NCBI GenBank assembly: GCA_964036155.1
Contig: OZ038423.1
Location: 24,133,249 to 24,197,248, forward strand
Length of the DNA stretch: 64,000 nucleotides
Origin: Diploscapter coronatus
Lineage: Eukaryota > Nematoda > Chromadorea > Rhabditida > Rhabditidae
Direction: 5' to 3'
Made by a program: the position numbers and the translations under genes. Under the pieces are notes generated by a model. That model worked only from the letters and a program-made list of their open reading frames with translations, did no database searches and was not told the DNA's origin. Numbering within the stretch: position 1 is the stretch's first letter; every line of letters starts with the position of its first letter. This document shows, piece by piece, positions 1 through 10,437 of this stretch.

Positions 1-137
1 AGGGCTAAACAAATCTATTTTTGTGACTAGGATCCAAGGGGGTATCCGCCCATGTGGGTTGAATTCGGATTCTAAATACTTTTGCAATTGTCCAGCCACT
101 TTTTATATTTTGTTCTGATTACTCAAAGAATGCGTTT

Positions 138-343
138 AAAACAGAATGGAAAGGGGTTATTAAAATATCGATAAAATGTTAAACTCGGTTCAAGCTGTAA
201 TGAATATAGTCGAATATAGGTTTTTAGTTGAATATCTAGTCGGAATATTTGCATATCAATGAAAAGTGAAATATAAAAGCATATCTAGGATGACTGAAAT
301 ATACGAGTTATCCTAGACCGCATGATAAAACAATTATTCAATT
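138..343. repeat. Copy A of a ~203-bp direct duplication
   Basis: This stretch is nearly identical, in the same orientation, to 12291-12493. Only a few substitutions and a small indel near the left end separate the two copies. It lies just beyond the 3' side of the VWA-like gene fragment on the minus strand. No open frame or terminal inverted repeat was seen inside it. It could be a dispersed repeat family or a segmental duplication. Confidence 0.85.
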
Positions 344-493
344 TAGAGAGCGCGAGTCTCCCTTTGTGAAGTCAAAGTCAAGGAGAAATGAGTTTCGCTA
401 AAATTGTCAAATATCGCTAGAAATTTGACTAACTCCATCTAAATCCGTCCTGAATTACGAATATTTGAGGTTAATTAGAAAATTTTGACATAC

Positions 494-1034
494 GCTCCAG
501 AGAAGAACACGATACATGTAGAACTGGATGATATTGATGAATTCCAGCCGAATAAGTTATTCAATTTGTCAATTGTTCTAAATCATTCAGAATACAATTA
601 GATATTTCTAATAATGTTGATCATATATAAATCATACCCATTAACATCCGCACTAATATCAACAGTATCACTATCCCAATAATTATTCGTAGTCAAATCG
701 TCTAGGAAATCATCGTAGTTCAAAAATGGGTCAGTATTATCGTAGAAAGTAAATCCTGCTTCGCTATATCCAAAGAACTGACTTCGACCGCCAAAACGAT
801 TAATTGTGTTGTTAGTAGTCATGTTAAACAGCTGTGCCGCTACGCTTGATATCAAGTCCCTTTGCTAAAAAATAAACATGAAATTGGAATTAAAAATATT
901 TAATTATTTGCTGGAGAATATGGATTTGAAATGTTTCAAGCTTACGCTTTCATATTTTTCTTGTATAGTTGTATTATCTGATGGATTTCCAAAGTATAGG
1001 GCGTCTCCGATGAACATACAATTGATGTCGGGAA
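494..1034 (-). CDS. Partial VWA-like secreted protein, paralogue of the neighbouring mucin gene
   Basis: Three exons can be joined in frame: 1034-946, 864-638 and 577-494, with donors GTAAGC, GTATGA and GTATGT and TTTAG-type acceptors. The reading includes IGDALYFGN, a region starting LISSVAAQLF, and STCIVFFSGA, giving alternating hydrophobic strands typical of a Rossmann-like (VWA) fold. Spacing and intron phases match the corresponding module of the gene at 1974-8882: the DVN-plus-phase-2 donor and the strand before SGA/APC are equivalent. At least three N-glycosylation sequons are visible. No start codon with signal peptide could be found upstream, and beyond the last donor the frame soon stops (..SQISSDI then stop). 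It may be a truncated duplicate, a pseudogene, or a gene whose end exons I could not find. The VWA assignment is inference from pattern. Confidence 0.55.
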
Positions 1035-1973
1035 CTAAACAACAATAGATTATTGATTATCAATAATAACATAATTAAAATTGATTAGCGTTATCGTCAG
1101 CGACATGATATATAATCTGCAGGCAGTGAGAGAGTCAGAATGCATGGGCATGCTCACGACCGAATTCTTGAACATAAACCTCGTTTTATGAGCCATAAAA
1201 TAGACAGTTCAAGCATAAAATATCACATTTCTTCGATTTTAGGTCACTATTTTGAATTGCCGCCAATTATGACCTCTGCTACGAGACTCCAATGTGCTGC
1301 TTATCTATCACTTTCGTATTCTTTGCTCTTATCAGTCATTGTAAATGGAAGGTAGAGTCCCTAAGCTCCGCCTCTTGCAAAATGCGTTTTGGTAGAAACG
1401 TGGTAGTTTGAAAGTCAAAACTTGGGAAGGAAGTATCCTTCAAACCAAAAATGCCTAAAAACCAGTCTAGATCAACGATAAACCTGATAAAGTGATTCTA
1501 TGCAAGAAATTAAGACAAAATAGTCGCACACAACCACACACAAGCAATATTTTGTTTGCGAGAATGTGCTGTTCATTTTGGGTGACGGATTTTTTGGTAA
1601 GAAAATTGAATTTTTTTCTTTTTCTTCACGGAAGTCTTATTTACATCTCTAGTGACATTTCTGCACAAAAATTTTGTCCGAAACATAAATTCAGCATATC
1701 TGCTTGGGGACTCTAGTGAAAGGTGTTGATTTTTATTTTTGTTGTAATTGCATTTATTGAGCATAAATTATCCAATAGTTATGTGAAATTTAAGACATCA
1801 GATATGAACAAATTAAAGCAAATGAAAATGACATTCACACATAGAGGTTCTCTTCGACATGAAAATGGCTACATATCTAATCGACCCGAATCGTTCAACG
1901 GATACTTGTCATTGAAGACAAATTGTAAATAATGAATTTATGTTTGTGTGCTGGAAAATGTTGTCGTGGAGGA
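1035..1973. other. Intergenic, no gene recognised
   Basis: This AT-rich stretch lies between the VWA-like fragment and the end of the mucin gene. Short open frames occur on both strands but none has coding character or good splice context. It contains a candidate minus-strand polyadenylation signal at 1753-1758. Confidence 0.6.
1753..1758 (-). terminator. Candidate polyadenylation signal of the mucin gene
   Basis: AATAAA on the minus strand lies about 215 nt downstream of the mucin stop codon. It is the first canonical hexamer I noticed beyond that stop, so it is a weak positional call. Confidence 0.35.
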
Positions 1974-4900
1974 TTATTCTGAAACGCTGCTTGTCGAAGA
2001 ACTTCCAGAGCTTGTCATTGTTGATGAAGAAGTTCCACTGCTGGATCCCTGAGATGAGCTTCCCATGCTGGTGCTTGAAGCTGACGAAGAAGTCCCTTCG
2101 CTACTTGACATGCTAGAGCTTTCTGAAGATGTATCTGAAAATAGACCATTTTCATCATAAATTTGCTTTATTGAAGATTAACATTTTCACTCACAAAATT
2201 AAGATTTCTCATGTAAAAATTTTAATTCGGTCATGAGACATGCGAAGGTTGAATCAATCAACAGGCAATCATTCAACTCGATACAATTTTGCAGGCATAT
2301 GCAAGAAATAAAAACTTTAAATCTGAAAACCATCATTTACATACGCTGGTGTGAAGTAGTAGTCGGACTCTCAGAGGTGCCTCCGGTTGAAATGGAGCTT
2401 GATGGAGTTTCACCAGTCGAAATTGAGCTCTCAGAGGTACTGGATTCTGAAGGGGCCGTATTTGTCGTCGGAGATTGACTGCTTTGTGTAGATCTAACAG
2501 TACTGGATTCAGATGATATGGTGTTCATTGTCGAAGATTGACTGCTCTGTGAGAAGACGGAGGTGCTGGACTCAGAAGGGGCCGTGTTCATTGTAGACGA
2601 ATGGCTGCTTTGTGTAGGGCCAGAGGTGCTCGACTCTGAAGGGGAAGTATTCATCGTTGAAGAGGGACTACTCTGTGGGAGTACAGAAGTACTACTACCA
2701 GATGAAGTTAGGGAAGAGCTTGTTAAGGGTTGAGAATTGGTAGGGGTCATGCTTGTTGAGGTTTCAGTGTTTTGGGAATTGGTTGAGGAGAATTGGGTCG
2801 AAGTCTGAGAGGTTTGAGAATTGGTAGGGGTCATGCTTGTTGAGGTTTCGGAGCTTTGGGGTTGGGTCGAAGTCTGAGAGGATTCAGAGCTTGAAAGGGT
2901 GTTTTGGGATGTTTGGGATTGGGTTGAGGTCATACTTGAGGAATGGGGAGGAGAGTTAGTGGATGTAATCGTGGATGATGCAGTTCCGGATGACGAGCTA
3001 GTCGAGCTTGGGGATGCACTTGAACCTGAGATTGAAAGGAATTAGTTCAATTCAAACATCAGGATTGGGATTTTCATGCCCATGCGAAAAATATCTATCT
3101 GTGAATTATTGAACATTCTATCAGTCAACTTGCTCTGATACTTACTCGGTGGCGTGGTGGTCACAATAGTGGATGTGCTTCCTACTGTTGATGAGCCTTA
3201 AAATCTTTTGTTTAAAATTTAAAATATAGTCACATGCCTGTGAAAGGCGTCTGAGTTGATCCAACTGTAGAGGAGCCTGTGAATGGCGTCTGAGTTGATC
3301 CGACTGTAGAGGAGCCCGTGAATGGCGTCTGAGTTGATCCGACTGTAGAGGAGCCCGTGAATGGCGTCTGAGTTGATCCGACTGTAGAGGAGCCCGTGAA
3401 TGGCGTCTGAGTCGATCCAGCTGTAGAGGATCCAGTATTTGTTTGCTGAGTTGTGGAACTGACAACGGTTGAGGATCCTTAAATTCCCAAGTTCAATGAT
3501 ACAAAATTTATAGAAAGCAAATCACTTACCAGTAGGCTGAGTCTGTGTCGATCCCATTGTTGAGGATCCTAAAATTCATTTGTTCGACTTTGATTCATAC
3601 CTGTGCGAATATTCGCACACGTTTTGCCTTGTTCTTTATTTTTCCCGCCAGAGATTCTCCTCCCCCCTTCGTGTCCCCTCGAGGCATTCTGCTCCCTTAT
3701 TGCATAGAGATAAGGCCGAGCCTTTTGTTGTTTCTTGTAAGCTTTCAATAAATTTCGTTTTCGTAAACTGTGTACTTTTCGATCTATTACACACTGATAA
3801 ATAACCCGACTGTCAGCAAAGTCGCACCTGGTGATGAAGATGAGATTCGAACTCATGCCTCCGAAGAGAGAGGTGAAAATGTGATGCGGGGGAAAGATAG
3901 GGAAAAGAACCCGATCACACGATAAAAGCCTGCAGTCAAAACATAGAAGGAATGCAGGAAATCTGTCCAAGAAAACCGTCGAGTTTCACGGAAATTACAC
4001 AAACCCGCGGCTAGGATCCCTCAAATAGTCGAAGACCAAATATCATTCGAAATTACCAAAATAGGGTAAAAAAGGGGTGCGTATTTTCGCACAATACCTG
4101 TATTCGCCGTTGAGCTAGATCCCATTGTTGATGAGCCTGTGAATGGTGTCTGTGTCGATCCAACTGTAGAGGAGCCCGTGAATGGCGTCTGTGTCGATCC
4201 GACTGTAGAGGAGCCCGTGAATGGCGTCTGAGTCGATCTCATTGTTGATGAGCCCGTAACTGGAGTCTGTGTTGTTCCCAATGTAGAGGAGCCTGTATTT
4301 ACTTGTTGCGTTGTGGAACTGACGACGGTTGAGGAACCTTAAATTTAATTGATGCAATATTTTTAATTTTAATGCTATACCGGTAAATGGAGTCTGAGTC
4401 GATCCTAATGTCGAGGAGCCTGTGAAAGGCGTCTGTGTTGTTCCCAGTGTAGAGGAGCCCGTGAATGGCATCTGTGTCGATCCGACTGTTGAAGAGCCCG
4501 TGAATGGCGTCTGAGTTGATCCCATCGTAGAGGAGCCCGTGAATGGCGCCTGAGTCGATCCGACTGTAGAGGAGCCCGTGAATGGCGTCTGAGTCGATCC
4601 GACTGTAGAGGAACCTGTGAATGGCGTTTGAGTTGATCCGACTGTTGAAGAGCCCGTGAATGGCGTCTGAGTTGATTCCATCGTAGAGGATCCAATATTT
4701 ATTTGTTGAGTTGTGGAGCTAACAAGTGTTGACGACCCTAAAGATCTATCTTTCACGTCTAGTTTAAAACCGATTTATACCAGTGAATTGGGTTGGGCTC
4801 GATCCAATAGTAGAAGACCCTGTGAACGGCTGTTGTGTTGTTGAGCTGACAACGGTCGAGGAGCCCGTAAATGGAGTCTGTGTTGTTCCCAATGTAGAGG

Positions 4901-7900
4901 AGCCTGTATTTACTTGTTGCGTTGTGGAACTGACGACGGTTGAAGAACCTAAATTTACTTGGTGCAATATTTAAAATGTTAATGCTATACCGGTAAATGG
5001 AGTCTGAGTCGATCCAGCTATAGAAGAACCTGTGAAAGGCGTCTGAGTTGATCCCGCTGTCGATGACCCAGTGTTTTGTTGCTGCGTTGTAGAGCTGATA
5101 ACGGTTGAGGATCCTTAAATTTTTAGTTTCAAGGATTCAAAAATCAAAGCATATACCTGTGGCAGGGACCGGAGTCGTTCCCATTGTCGAGGAGCCTAAA
5201 TTCATTTCTTCAATTCCAAATTAACAGTTTATCATACCAGTGTTCACCGTTGGACTAGATACCACAGTTGATGTTTGTGATAACACAGTCGATGAGGAGC
5301 CTTGACTTTGTGAAGTCGAAGATGGACTGCTTTGTGTAGGGCCAGAGGTGCTGGATTCTGAAGAGACCGTATTCATCGTTGAAGAGGAACTACTTTGTGG
5401 GAGTACAGAAGTACTACTACCAGATGAGGTTAGGGAAGAGCTTGTTAAGGATTGAGAACTGGTAGGGCTCATGCTTTGTGAGATTTCAGTGTTTTGGGAA
5501 TTGGTTGAGGAGGATTGGGTCGTCGAACCAAGGGATGGGGTTGGGAAAGAACTTGTTGAAGATTGGGAACTGGTATGGCTCGTGCTTTGGGTAGTGATTG
5601 AGGAGGATTGGATTGGAGATTGGGATGTTTCAGAGCTTTGGGATTGGGTCGAAGTCTGAGAGGATTCAGAACTTGAAAGGGTGTTTTGGGAACTGGTTGA
5701 AGAGAATTGGGTCGAACCAAGAGATGAGGCTGGGAAAGAACTTGTCGAAGATTGGGAACTGGTAGGGCTCGTGCTTTGGGTAGTGATTATGGAGGACTGG
5801 ATTGGAGATTGGGATGTTTCAGAGCTTTGGGATTGGGTCGAAGTCTGAGAGGATTCAGAACTTGAAAGGGTGTTTTGGGAATTAGTTGAAGAGAATTGGG
5901 TCGAACCAAGAGATGAGGCTGGGAAAGAACTTGTTGAAGATTGGGAACTGGTAGGGCTCATGCTTGGGGTAATGGTTGAGGAGGATTGGGTTGGAGATTG
6001 GGATGTTTCAGAGCTTTGGGATTGGGTCGAAGTCTGAGAGGATTCCGAACTTGGAGAGGTGTTTTGGGATGTTTGGGACTGGGTTGAGGTCATACTTGAG
6101 GAATAGGAAGGAGAGTTAGTGGATGTAATCGTGGATGATGCAGTTCCGGGTTGCGAGCTAGTCGAGCTTGGGGATGCACTTGAACCTGAGATTGAAAGGA
6201 ATTAGTCCAATTCAAACATTAGGATATTGGGATTTTCATGCCCATGCGAAAATATCTATTTGTGAATTATTGAACATTCTACCAGTCAACTTGCTCTGAT
6301 ACTTACTCGGTGGCATGGTGGTCACAGTAGTTCCGGGAGTTGTGGAGCTGACGACGGTTGAAGAGCCTTAAATTTACTTGGTGCAATATTTAAAATGTTA
6401 ATGCTATACCGGTAAATGGAGTCTGAGTCGATCCAGCTATAGAAGAACCTGTGAAAGGCGTCTGAGTTGATCCCGCTGTCGATGACCCAGTGTTTTGTTG
6501 CTGCGTTGTAGAGCTGATAACGGTTGAGGATCCTTAAATTTTTAGTTTCAAGGATTCAAAAATCAAAGCATATACCTGTGGCAGGGACCGGAGTCGTTCC
6601 CATTGTCGAGGAGCCTAAATTCATTTCTTCAATTCCAAATTAACAGTTTATCATACCAGTGTTCACCGTTGGGCTAGATATCACAGTTGACGTTTGTGAT
6701 AGCACAGTCGAAGAAGAGCCTTGACCCTGTGAAGTCGAAGACTGTTCTGAATTCTGTGTCGTGCCTAAATTTTTGTTTATTTATTTTTCTAATTTAATCA
6801 TCTTACTCTGGCTGTTTCCGGTAGTTGAGGTCTTTGGAATTTCTGTCGATGAGGAACCTCGACTTTGCGAAGTCGAGGACTGTCCAGGGTTCTGTGTGGT
6901 GGCTAAATATCCAATCAATTTTATTTTGCCATTTTGATCTCACTCTGGCTGCTTCCGGTAACAGACGTCTGTGGAAGTTCTGTCGATGAAGAACTTTGAC
7001 CTTGTGAAGTCGATGACTGCCCTGGATTTTGAGTACTAGTGCTTTCTTGTTGAACTGTACTACTGGATTTAACGTTCTGTGTCGTGCCTAATAAGAATGT
7101 CATTAAGGTTTTATCTATGTTCAAATCTGACTACTTCCTGTAACAGACGTTTGTGGTAATACAGTCGAAGAAGGACCTTGAGTTTGTGAAGTCGAAGACT
7201 GTCCAGAATTTTGAGTGGTGGCTAAATTTTTGTTTATTTATTTTTCTAATTTAATCATCTTACTCTGGCTGTTTCCTGTAACAGACGTTTGCGGTACCAC
7301 AGTCGAAGAAGAACCTTGGCCCTGCGAAGTCGAAGACTGCACCGGATTTTGAGTGGTGGCTAAATGTTCAATCAGTTTTTGTTTCATTTAATCATCTCAC
7401 TCTGGCCGTTTTCGGTAGTTGAAGTCTTTGGAATTTCTGTCGAAGAAGAACCTTGACCTTGCGAAGTCGAAGACTGTCCAGGGTTCTGTGTGGTGGCTAA
7501 ATTTTTGTTTAATTTAAAAAAAAAATTAATCATCTTACTCTGGCTGCTTCCAGTAGTTGACGTCTTTGGCAGTTCTGTCGATGAGGAACCTTGAATTTGC
7601 GAAGTCGAGGACTGTCCAGGATTTGGGCTTAAGGAGGTCGACACGGGTGGTACGTTTGTGGTTGTTGTGGCCACAGATTGGCTTGAAGACGTCATTGCGG
7701 AAGTCGTGACGGCGCTCGTCGGCACTATGGGAACTTTGGTGGTCGCATCGCCGGCTAAAATTTAGAAGAGATTTTGAAAATGAGGGAAAGCGACTTACAA
7801 TCCACAGCAATCTGATCACTGATGTTTTTTGCAGGGTCTGGAACATCACTACCTATTTTCTTTGTGTGGTTCCCATACAGTTCGCTCATCGCAGAAGTGA

Positions 7901-8882
7901 GATTATTCAGAGAAACCACAATCATGGGCTTCATGTTAGCGGGTCGATTATTATCTAAGAATTTCCGCAAGTTGTTCTTGTCATAGCTGAAATTAAAATT
8001 AATTAATTATGCTCGACTCAATAGCTTCAATTTCAACTCACTCGCTGGGTTCACTACATGGAGCAAAGAAAGTCAAGTCACTACTGTCAACAGAAGATTG
8101 CAGTTCGTAATAGGATTCAAAAGCCCTGAATCATAATTTTGAAAAAAATTATGGATAAAAACTTACAATGTTTGATTGACATCCCCCTTATCTAAACCAA
8201 GTTCGATTTCCGGTAACTGACTTAAAGCATCCTTAGCGATGAAGGTATTTCCGTAATTGTAAAGGCTAGCGCCGCTATCATACAGCAAAAATCGATAGAT
8301 TCTGGAAATAGCAGAAGAATAAAAGCTAGTTTTCGACTGAACCTACATATTATCATCGTCCTTCAAATTCTTAATTGTATCAGTGGCTATTGTCACGTAC
8401 TAAAATATATAATATGAATTATTGAGTATTATTTTTAGCTTACTTTATCAAAACTGCAAGGAGGGGAGTTTGAAGAATCGTCCCGTTTAAACCGTAAACT
8501 TGATTTACTTTGACTAAATCGTTCTTTATCTGACACGCAAAATGCCATAGTGACGATATTTAATTGTTCTAAAATATAACTTTCAAAATGAGCATAAATG
8601 TAAAAACAAGTGCTTCATCAATTTTAAAATTCTCTCAAGTGATATAGAATAATTAAAAAGAGTTACTTTATTATTTGATCATAAAAAGCGTTTTTTTTTT
8701 CTGAATTAAAAGAACTCAATTATCTAGATTGCATCAAAATTAACATGTAATTGAATCCACTAACTTTTATCACTTGACCGTGAAACTAGCACTATCGTTA
8801 CAATTAGCGCTATCAATCCACCAACAATTAGAGTTATTAAAAACAGCAAATTTATGCCGCGCGGGCATCCTCGCCACGCCAT
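1974..8882 (-). CDS. Type II membrane or secreted VWA-like protein with very long Ser/Thr mucin tail
   Basis: A 27-exon model of 4815 nt (1604 aa) is consistent throughout. Exons: 8882-8765, 8568-8444, 8399-8347, 8301-8167, 8125-8042, 7986-7799, 7754-7539, 7496-7401, 7359-7264, 7221-7135, 7087-6944, 6902-6807, 6764-6657, 6614-6576, 6532-6410, 6366-6307, 6185-5238, 5195-5157, 5113-4991, 4948-4781, 4737-4381, 4337-4098, 3568-3530, 3477-3238, 3196-3146, 3025-2345, 2134-1974. The start MAWRGCPRGI precedes a hydrophobic segment (residues ~10-34) with Arg on its N side, so a signal anchor with the C-terminus outside is likely. Residues ~40-230 form an alpha/beta module with four N-glycosylation sequons, paralogous to 494-1034. 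The rest is almost only Ser, Thr, Gln, Pro and Gly, expected to be heavily O-glycosylated. There is no C-terminal anchor; it ends SSTSSVSE. A surface-coat or cuticle mucin role is inference. Tail exons are all symmetric phase 1. Confidence 0.8.
3602..4093. mobile_element. 492-bp insertion with TG..CA ends and 5-bp target duplication in a mucin intron
   Basis: The element starts TGTGCGA and ends TCGCACA, and is flanked by ATACC at 3597-3601 and 4094-4098. Both ends are small hairpins: a perfect 16-bp palindrome at 3603-3618 and a near-palindrome before 4093. TG..CA ends with a 5-bp duplication are what a solo LTR leaves, but a non-autonomous terminal-inverted-repeat element is also possible. 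On the mucin coding strand the duplicated bases read GGTAT and span the exon-intron junction (CAG|GTAT), so a splice donor now exists at each end of the insert. No transposase or polyprotein frame is present. An internal CAATAAA lies near 3747 on the plus strand. Confidence 0.75.
3829..3870 (-). other. tRNA 3'-half-like sequence including CCA
   Basis: On the minus strand this reads as a variable-arm-like hairpin (CTCTTCGGAG), a perfect 5-bp T stem with TTCGAAT loop (plus-strand 3840-3856), a 7-nt acceptor strand, a discriminator A and a terminal CCA. Nematode tRNA genes do not encode CCA, and the matching 5' acceptor strand is absent nearby, so this is not a tRNA gene. Read on the plus strand it begins TGG and is complementary to a tRNA 3' end, as an LTR primer-binding site would be, but it is longer than the usual ~18 nt. 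A long variable arm suggests a Leu or Ser type tRNA source. Confidence 0.6.
4951..5253. repeat. Segmental duplication copy 1 (303 bp identical to 6370-6672)
   Basis: By eye all 303 bases match 6370-6672, including two whole introns and exons of 123 and 39 nt. The offset is 1419 bp in direct orientation. The first mismatch follows at 5254. Identity in introns as well as exons shows a very recent duplication or gene conversion inside the mucin gene. Confidence 0.9.
6370..6672. repeat. Segmental duplication copy 2 (303 bp identical to 4951-5253)
   Basis: This is the partner of 4951-5253. The adjoining exon pair 6307-6366 plus 5238-6185 is likewise related to 3146-3196 plus 2345-3025, including the intron between them, so the duplicated region extends further with lower identity. 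Confidence 0.9.
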
Positions 8883-10064
8883 GATTAGAAATTAGTCGAA
8901 TAACCAGTCGATTATCGAAATACTAAGCCCATAAAATTAATATGGTCCTGAAAATTAGAAACATTAGCGGATTAAGAGTTAGTAGTTTACAAATCGCGAA
9001 AATTAACAAGTTCAACGGTAAAAAGCTAAGAGTTTATAAAAGTAGAGTATTTTGGTCTCTTCTATTGGCCGCCGATTCTTTTTTCTTATTCCTCCTCTAC
9101 TTCACTGCTTCCTCGCCAAAATAACCGGTGATATATACAGGAGACCGAGTAATTTAAAGATTCAAATTAATAAATCTTGAGAAGTAGCGTATTTTAATGA
9201 CGAAAATTAGTAAAGTTTTTAAAATAAGCTGCTTATGACGATAAAAATTTTTAAATGACTAAAGGATTGATAAAACATCCAATATTTATGCACAGTATGG
9301 TCAGAAATGCAATAAAGCTAGAAGGCAAGTCTGAATTGTCATTCAAGAAGTGACGACGACTTTTACGTCAAAAGATTAAAATGTTATTACTTCATATCAT
9401 CTCAAATTTATCAAGGAAACATGATAAGAGTTGAATTTTGTAGGAAGTTATCATTTTATTTGGGTTTTATGACTGAATTACTTCCCAAATACGATTGATT
9501 TTTCAGTGAGCTCGAATTCTCGGCGTTTTTAGAATTCATTAGAAATTTTGATGATTGTTCGGAAATTGGAGGTTTTTAAAACGTGAATCATCAGGTCGAA
9601 ATTACTGATAGTTTAGGTAAAGATGTGAATTTCTCCCTCTAAGGAGCTATGAATATCATGAAGATAGCCTTGTTTAACTTTAAAATTAATTTTAAAGGCT
9701 TCGAAAATCATGATTCATTAGATAAAAATGTATAAGCGTTAACCATAGACCGTTATAAAATTTCAAATCCATACAAAGTGCAATGTTACGTTGCGCGGGA
9801 CTGAAATCTGACATGATTGATAAATTTGATAAATCGTATGTTGGTTTTTCGAATCGTAAATTTAGCGCCTCTAGGGCATACCAAATGAGCAAATTCAATA
9901 AAACTGCCCGGAAAACGCCCAGAATGATGACACTGTTGCAAAATAAGCGATTTTGGGAAACGTCATGATATAAACCTGAATTATTGGAGTTTTACTTCGT
10001 GGGTCATTAATAATATGTGCCTGGTATTAGAAAAGGTCTAAATTATTATTATTACTTTAATATT
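8883..10064. other. Intergenic, presumed 5' region of the mucin gene
   Basis: AT-rich sequence upstream of the minus-strand mucin start. Short open frames (for example 8942-9124 plus) lack coding composition or recognisable product. No promoter motif could be assigned. Confidence 0.5.
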
Positions 10065-10437
10065 GTAAATGGCCGAAAACTTGAGAAGAGATAAAAGGTG
10101 CGTCTTTCTTTCTCCCCCTTCCTGTGAGCCTCGGATGCACGAGAGAGAGCATTTGTTCGCTATGTGTTCATTTTGTTTTTTTTTCGTTTTTCGCGCTTTT
10201 AAAAGTAATTATCGATAATTAATCGGATAATTTTCATTTATATCAATAGAGGATAACAATTGGTAAGTGCTTGTTGAGAAAATCCCATTAAATTTGATGA
10301 AAAAGCAATGAAAAGCAAAAGAAATTTTTTTTAATTCCCAAAGAACAAATGTCGTCACCACGCGCATTTTGAGGCTCCAGAGAAAGAAAAGAAAGAGCAC
10401 GCTCCTTTTATTTCGTCTCAAGTTATCGATCATTTAC
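10065..10437. mobile_element. Foldback/MITE-like element with ~95-bp imperfect inverted arms
   Basis: The left arm (10065-10158) and the reverse complement of the right arm (10343-10437) both run from GTAAATG through AACTTGAGA, ATAAAAGG, GAGCCTC and CATTTGTTC in the same order, with substitutions and small indels. The central ~185 bp has no open frame. Divergence between arms suggests an old insertion. No clear target duplication was found, so family assignment is open. Confidence 0.6.

Larger units (their letters stand above)
3238..4737 (-). repeat. 39-bp tandem repeats encoding a 13-residue mucin unit
   Basis: Exons 3477-3238, 4337-4098 and 4737-4381 consist largely of head-to-tail 39-bp units encoding GSSTVGSTQTPFT with small variations (M, L or A for V; T or M at a few sites). 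About five units are seen in the first, four to five in the second and eight in the third. Each unit begins in phase 1 exactly as the exons do, so whole units and whole exons are interchangeable. Such units are classic O-glycosylation acceptors. Confidence 0.9.

Noticed and set aside
3829..3870. Functional tRNA gene
   Set aside because: No 5' half, D arm or anticodon arm; CCA is encoded, which nematode tRNA genes lack.
3569..3970. 133-codon minus-strand frame
   Set aside because: Lies within the non-coding insertion and spans its end; low-quality composition and no splice support.
3238..4737. CRISPR-like array of ~39-bp repeats
   Set aside because: The units are contiguous without spacers, encode a 13-residue Ser/Thr repeat in frame, and lie inside eukaryotic exons.
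4405..4974. Several alternative-frame proteins rich in Arg/Gln/Leu over the mucin repeats
   Set aside because: They are out-of-frame readings of the repeat units; the Ser/Thr frame is the one bounded by consistent splice phases.
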